Source: Desulfobacterales bacterium | GTDB lineage: Bacteria > Desulfobacterota > Desulfobacteria > Desulfobacterales > UBA11574 | Length of the DNA: 5,785 nucleotides | Assembly (NCBI GenBank): GCA_030145595.1 | Contig: JAQYVG010000215.1 | Span: forward strand, 1 to 5,785 | Reading direction: 5' to 3' | Shown here: piece after piece, positions 4,735 through 5,785 of the stretch | Numbering within the stretch: position 1 is the first letter of the stretch | How the letters are laid out: the number at the start of each line of letters is the position of its first letter | Position numbers and translations under genes: made by a program | The notes under the pieces: generated by a model | The model's input: only the letters and a program-made list of their open reading frames with translations | What the model was told of the DNA's origin: nothing | Database searches by the model: none

Positions 4735-5367
4735 CTATTTAGCGAACTTGAGTTTATTAATTGAGACCAGCCCGGATTTTGAACCCGGCACGGCCCCCTT
4801 TATCATTATAAGGTTCTGTTCCGGCCTGATGTCGACAATTTCCAGATTTCGAACCGTGTTGCGTTCATCTCCAAAATGTCCCGGCATTTTTTTGCCTTTT
4901 ATAACTTTAGCAGGGGTTGCACTGCAACCGATGGAGCCCGGAATTCTATGGCTGTGACTACCGTGGGTCTTTTTGCCGCCATGAAATCCGTGTCGCTTGA
5001 TGACACCTGCAAACCCTCTTCCTTTGCTCCTGCCGGTAACTTCAACGCGTTCGCCGACTTTGAACATATCCGGGCTGATGGTCTGACCGAGACTGAATTC
5101 ATCGGGATTATCTACCGAGACTTCCCTCAAAAACGCAAAGCCCTCTTGCCCGCTCTTTTTTAGATGTCCTGCAATAGGCTTGTTGATCCGGGACGCTTTT
5201 TTCTCGCCAAAACCTAGCTGAAGGGCATTATATCCATCCGTCGCCACAGTCTTTATCTGGGTAATTACGCACGGACCGACATGTAGCACCGTTACCGGCA
5301 CGCGCTCACCTTCCGGGGTATAAATCCCCGTCATCCCCAATTTTTTCCCAATCAATCCTTTACACAT
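4735..5367 (-). CDS. rplC: 50S ribosomal protein L3
   Basis: L3 is an early-assembly large-subunit protein whose extended finger reaches close to the peptidyl-transferase centre. The product is 210 residues, typical for bacteria, and begins MCKGLIGKKLGMTGIYTPEG. The family signature region is at about 105-127 (GERVEVTGRSKGRGFAGVIK, then RHGF). The finger follows (THGSHSHRIPGSIGCSATPA, then KGKKMPGHFGDERNT, to about residue 171). Position 150, where E. coli has the glutamine methylated by PrmB, is alanine here. The start is ATG with GTGAAG about 8 nt upstream; it lies 16 nt after rpsJ. The stop is TAG, followed by an 80-nt spacer before rplD. Identification is secure. Confidence 0.98.
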   Translation of the reverse strand: MCKGLIGKKLGMTGIYTPEGERVPVTVLHVGPCVITQIKTVATDGYNALQLGFGEKKASRINKPIAGHLKKSGQEGFAFLREVSVDNPDEFSLGQTISPDMFKVGERVEVTGRSKGRGFAGVIKRHGFHGGKKTHGSHSHRIPGSIGCSATPAKVIKGKKMPGHFGDERNTVRNLEIVDIRPEQNLIMIKGAVPGSKSGLVSINKLKFAK

Positions 5368-5383
5368 AGCGATTCTTCACTTT

Positions 5384-5695
5384 CTAAAGTTTTATCTCAA
5401 CATCTACGCCAGGAGAAAGATCCAGTTTCATCAGCGCATCAACGGTTTGCTGCGTCGGTTCCAGAATATCCAGAAGCCGTTTATGGGTTCTGATTTCGAA
5501 CTGCTCTCTGGATTTTTTGTCTATATGCGGAGACCTCAGAACACAGTATTTATTGATCCGAGTCGGCAACGGAATCGGCCCAACCACTTTTGCTCCTGTT
5601 TTGACGGTTGTATCCACGATATCTGCTGCCGACTGATCCAGAAGCTTGTGATCGTACGCCTTTAGTCTGATCCTGATTTTTGTATTTGCTATCAT
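5384..5695 (-). CDS. rpsJ: 30S ribosomal protein S10
   Basis: S10 is a component of the small-subunit head and, as NusE, joins NusB in transcription antitermination complexes in bacteria. From the ATG at 5695 it is 103 residues, the same as E. coli. It begins MIANTKIRIRLKAYDHKLLD. The signature AKVVGPIPLPT lies at 35-45, followed by the extended loop TRINKYCVLRSPHIDKKSRE (45-64) and the EIRTHKRLLDILEP helix start. An in-frame TTG-initiated extension reaching 5770 was set aside because it overlaps the tuf end and adds 25 residues absent from the family. Only 13 nt separate it from the tuf stop; GAAAGA upstream is a weak ribosome binding site. The stop is TAG. Confidence 0.98.
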   Translation of the reverse strand: MIANTKIRIRLKAYDHKLLDQSAADIVDTTVKTGAKVVGPIPLPTRINKYCVLRSPHIDKKSREQFEIRTHKRLLDILEPTQQTVDALMKLDLSPGVDVEIKL

Positions 5696-5708
5696 GATAT
5701 ATCTTTCT

Positions 5709-5785
5709 TTATTCGATAATTTCGCTGACCACGCCGGCGCCGACGGTCCGGCCGCCTTCCCTGATGGCAAACCTGAGCTCTTTTT
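5709..5785 (-). CDS. tuf: Elongation factor Tu, C-terminal end (partial)
   Basis: Only the last 24 codons and the TAA stop lie in the window; the gene continues beyond its right edge. The visible residues run KELRFAIREGGRTVGAG and end VVSEIIE, the highly conserved final strands of EF-Tu domain 3, the GTPase that delivers aminoacyl-tRNA to the ribosome. The position directly before rpsJ is the usual end of the str operon (rpsL-rpsG-fusA-tuf). The 13-nt spacing to rpsJ indicates that str and S10 genes are cotranscribed here. The ending SEIIE differs from that of E. coli and fits a deltaproteobacterial type, by recollection only. Confidence 0.95.
   Translation of the reverse strand, partial: KELRFAIREGGRTVGAGVVSEIIE

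Noticed and set aside
5696..5770. Extended rpsJ start at 5770 adding 25 residues
   Set aside because: The codon is TTG, the extension overlaps the tuf 3' end in another frame, and the standard S10 start (ATG at 5695) gives exactly 103 residues.

Overview
The window is one strand-uniform block of core translation genes, all read on the minus strand: the 3' end of tuf, then the S10 operon and the first genes of the spc operon. In transcription order (right to left) these are tuf (partial), rpsJ, rplC, rplD, rplW, rplB, rpsS, rplV, rpsC, rplP, rpmC, rpsQ and rplN. All twelve complete genes have the length and family signatures expected for bacterial ribosomal proteins. None is broken and no foreign coding gene lies among them.

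The organism is a bacterium. The protein flavour (L3 beginning MCKGLIGKKLGMT, EF-Tu ending VVSEIIE, L2 with HPMGGGEGR) and the str-S10-spc fusion suggest a member of the former Deltaproteobacteria (Desulfobacterota). That placement comes from recalled family patterns, not from an alignment.

Layout: most junctions are tight (4-nt overlap rplD/rplW, 1-nt overlap rplP/rpmC, otherwise 5 to 30 nt), as expected for one polycistronic mRNA with coupled translation. Three junctions are loose. rplC-rplD has an 80-nt spacer. rplB-rpsS has a 197-nt spacer filled by a structured, AT-rich repeat element: two head-to-head arrays of four 7-bp units, bracketed by a diverged 23-bp direct repeat. Downstream of rplN at least 92 nt of GC-rich hairpins and short tandem repeats stand where the rplX (L24) start would be expected. 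No rplX start is visible before the window ends.

The genes work together as ribosome components: S10, S19, S3 and S17 of the small subunit, and L3, L4, L23, L2, L22, L16, L29 and L14 of the large subunit, preceded by elongation factor Tu. L4, L22 and L23 shape the exit tunnel and its mouth. L2, L3, L16 and L14 surround the peptidyl-transferase and subunit-interface regions. No promoter or intrinsic terminator could be supported, so transcription probably enters from upstream of tuf or from sites outside the window. No previously undescribed protein system is present. The unusual content is the two repeat-filled spacers inside an otherwise compact operon.
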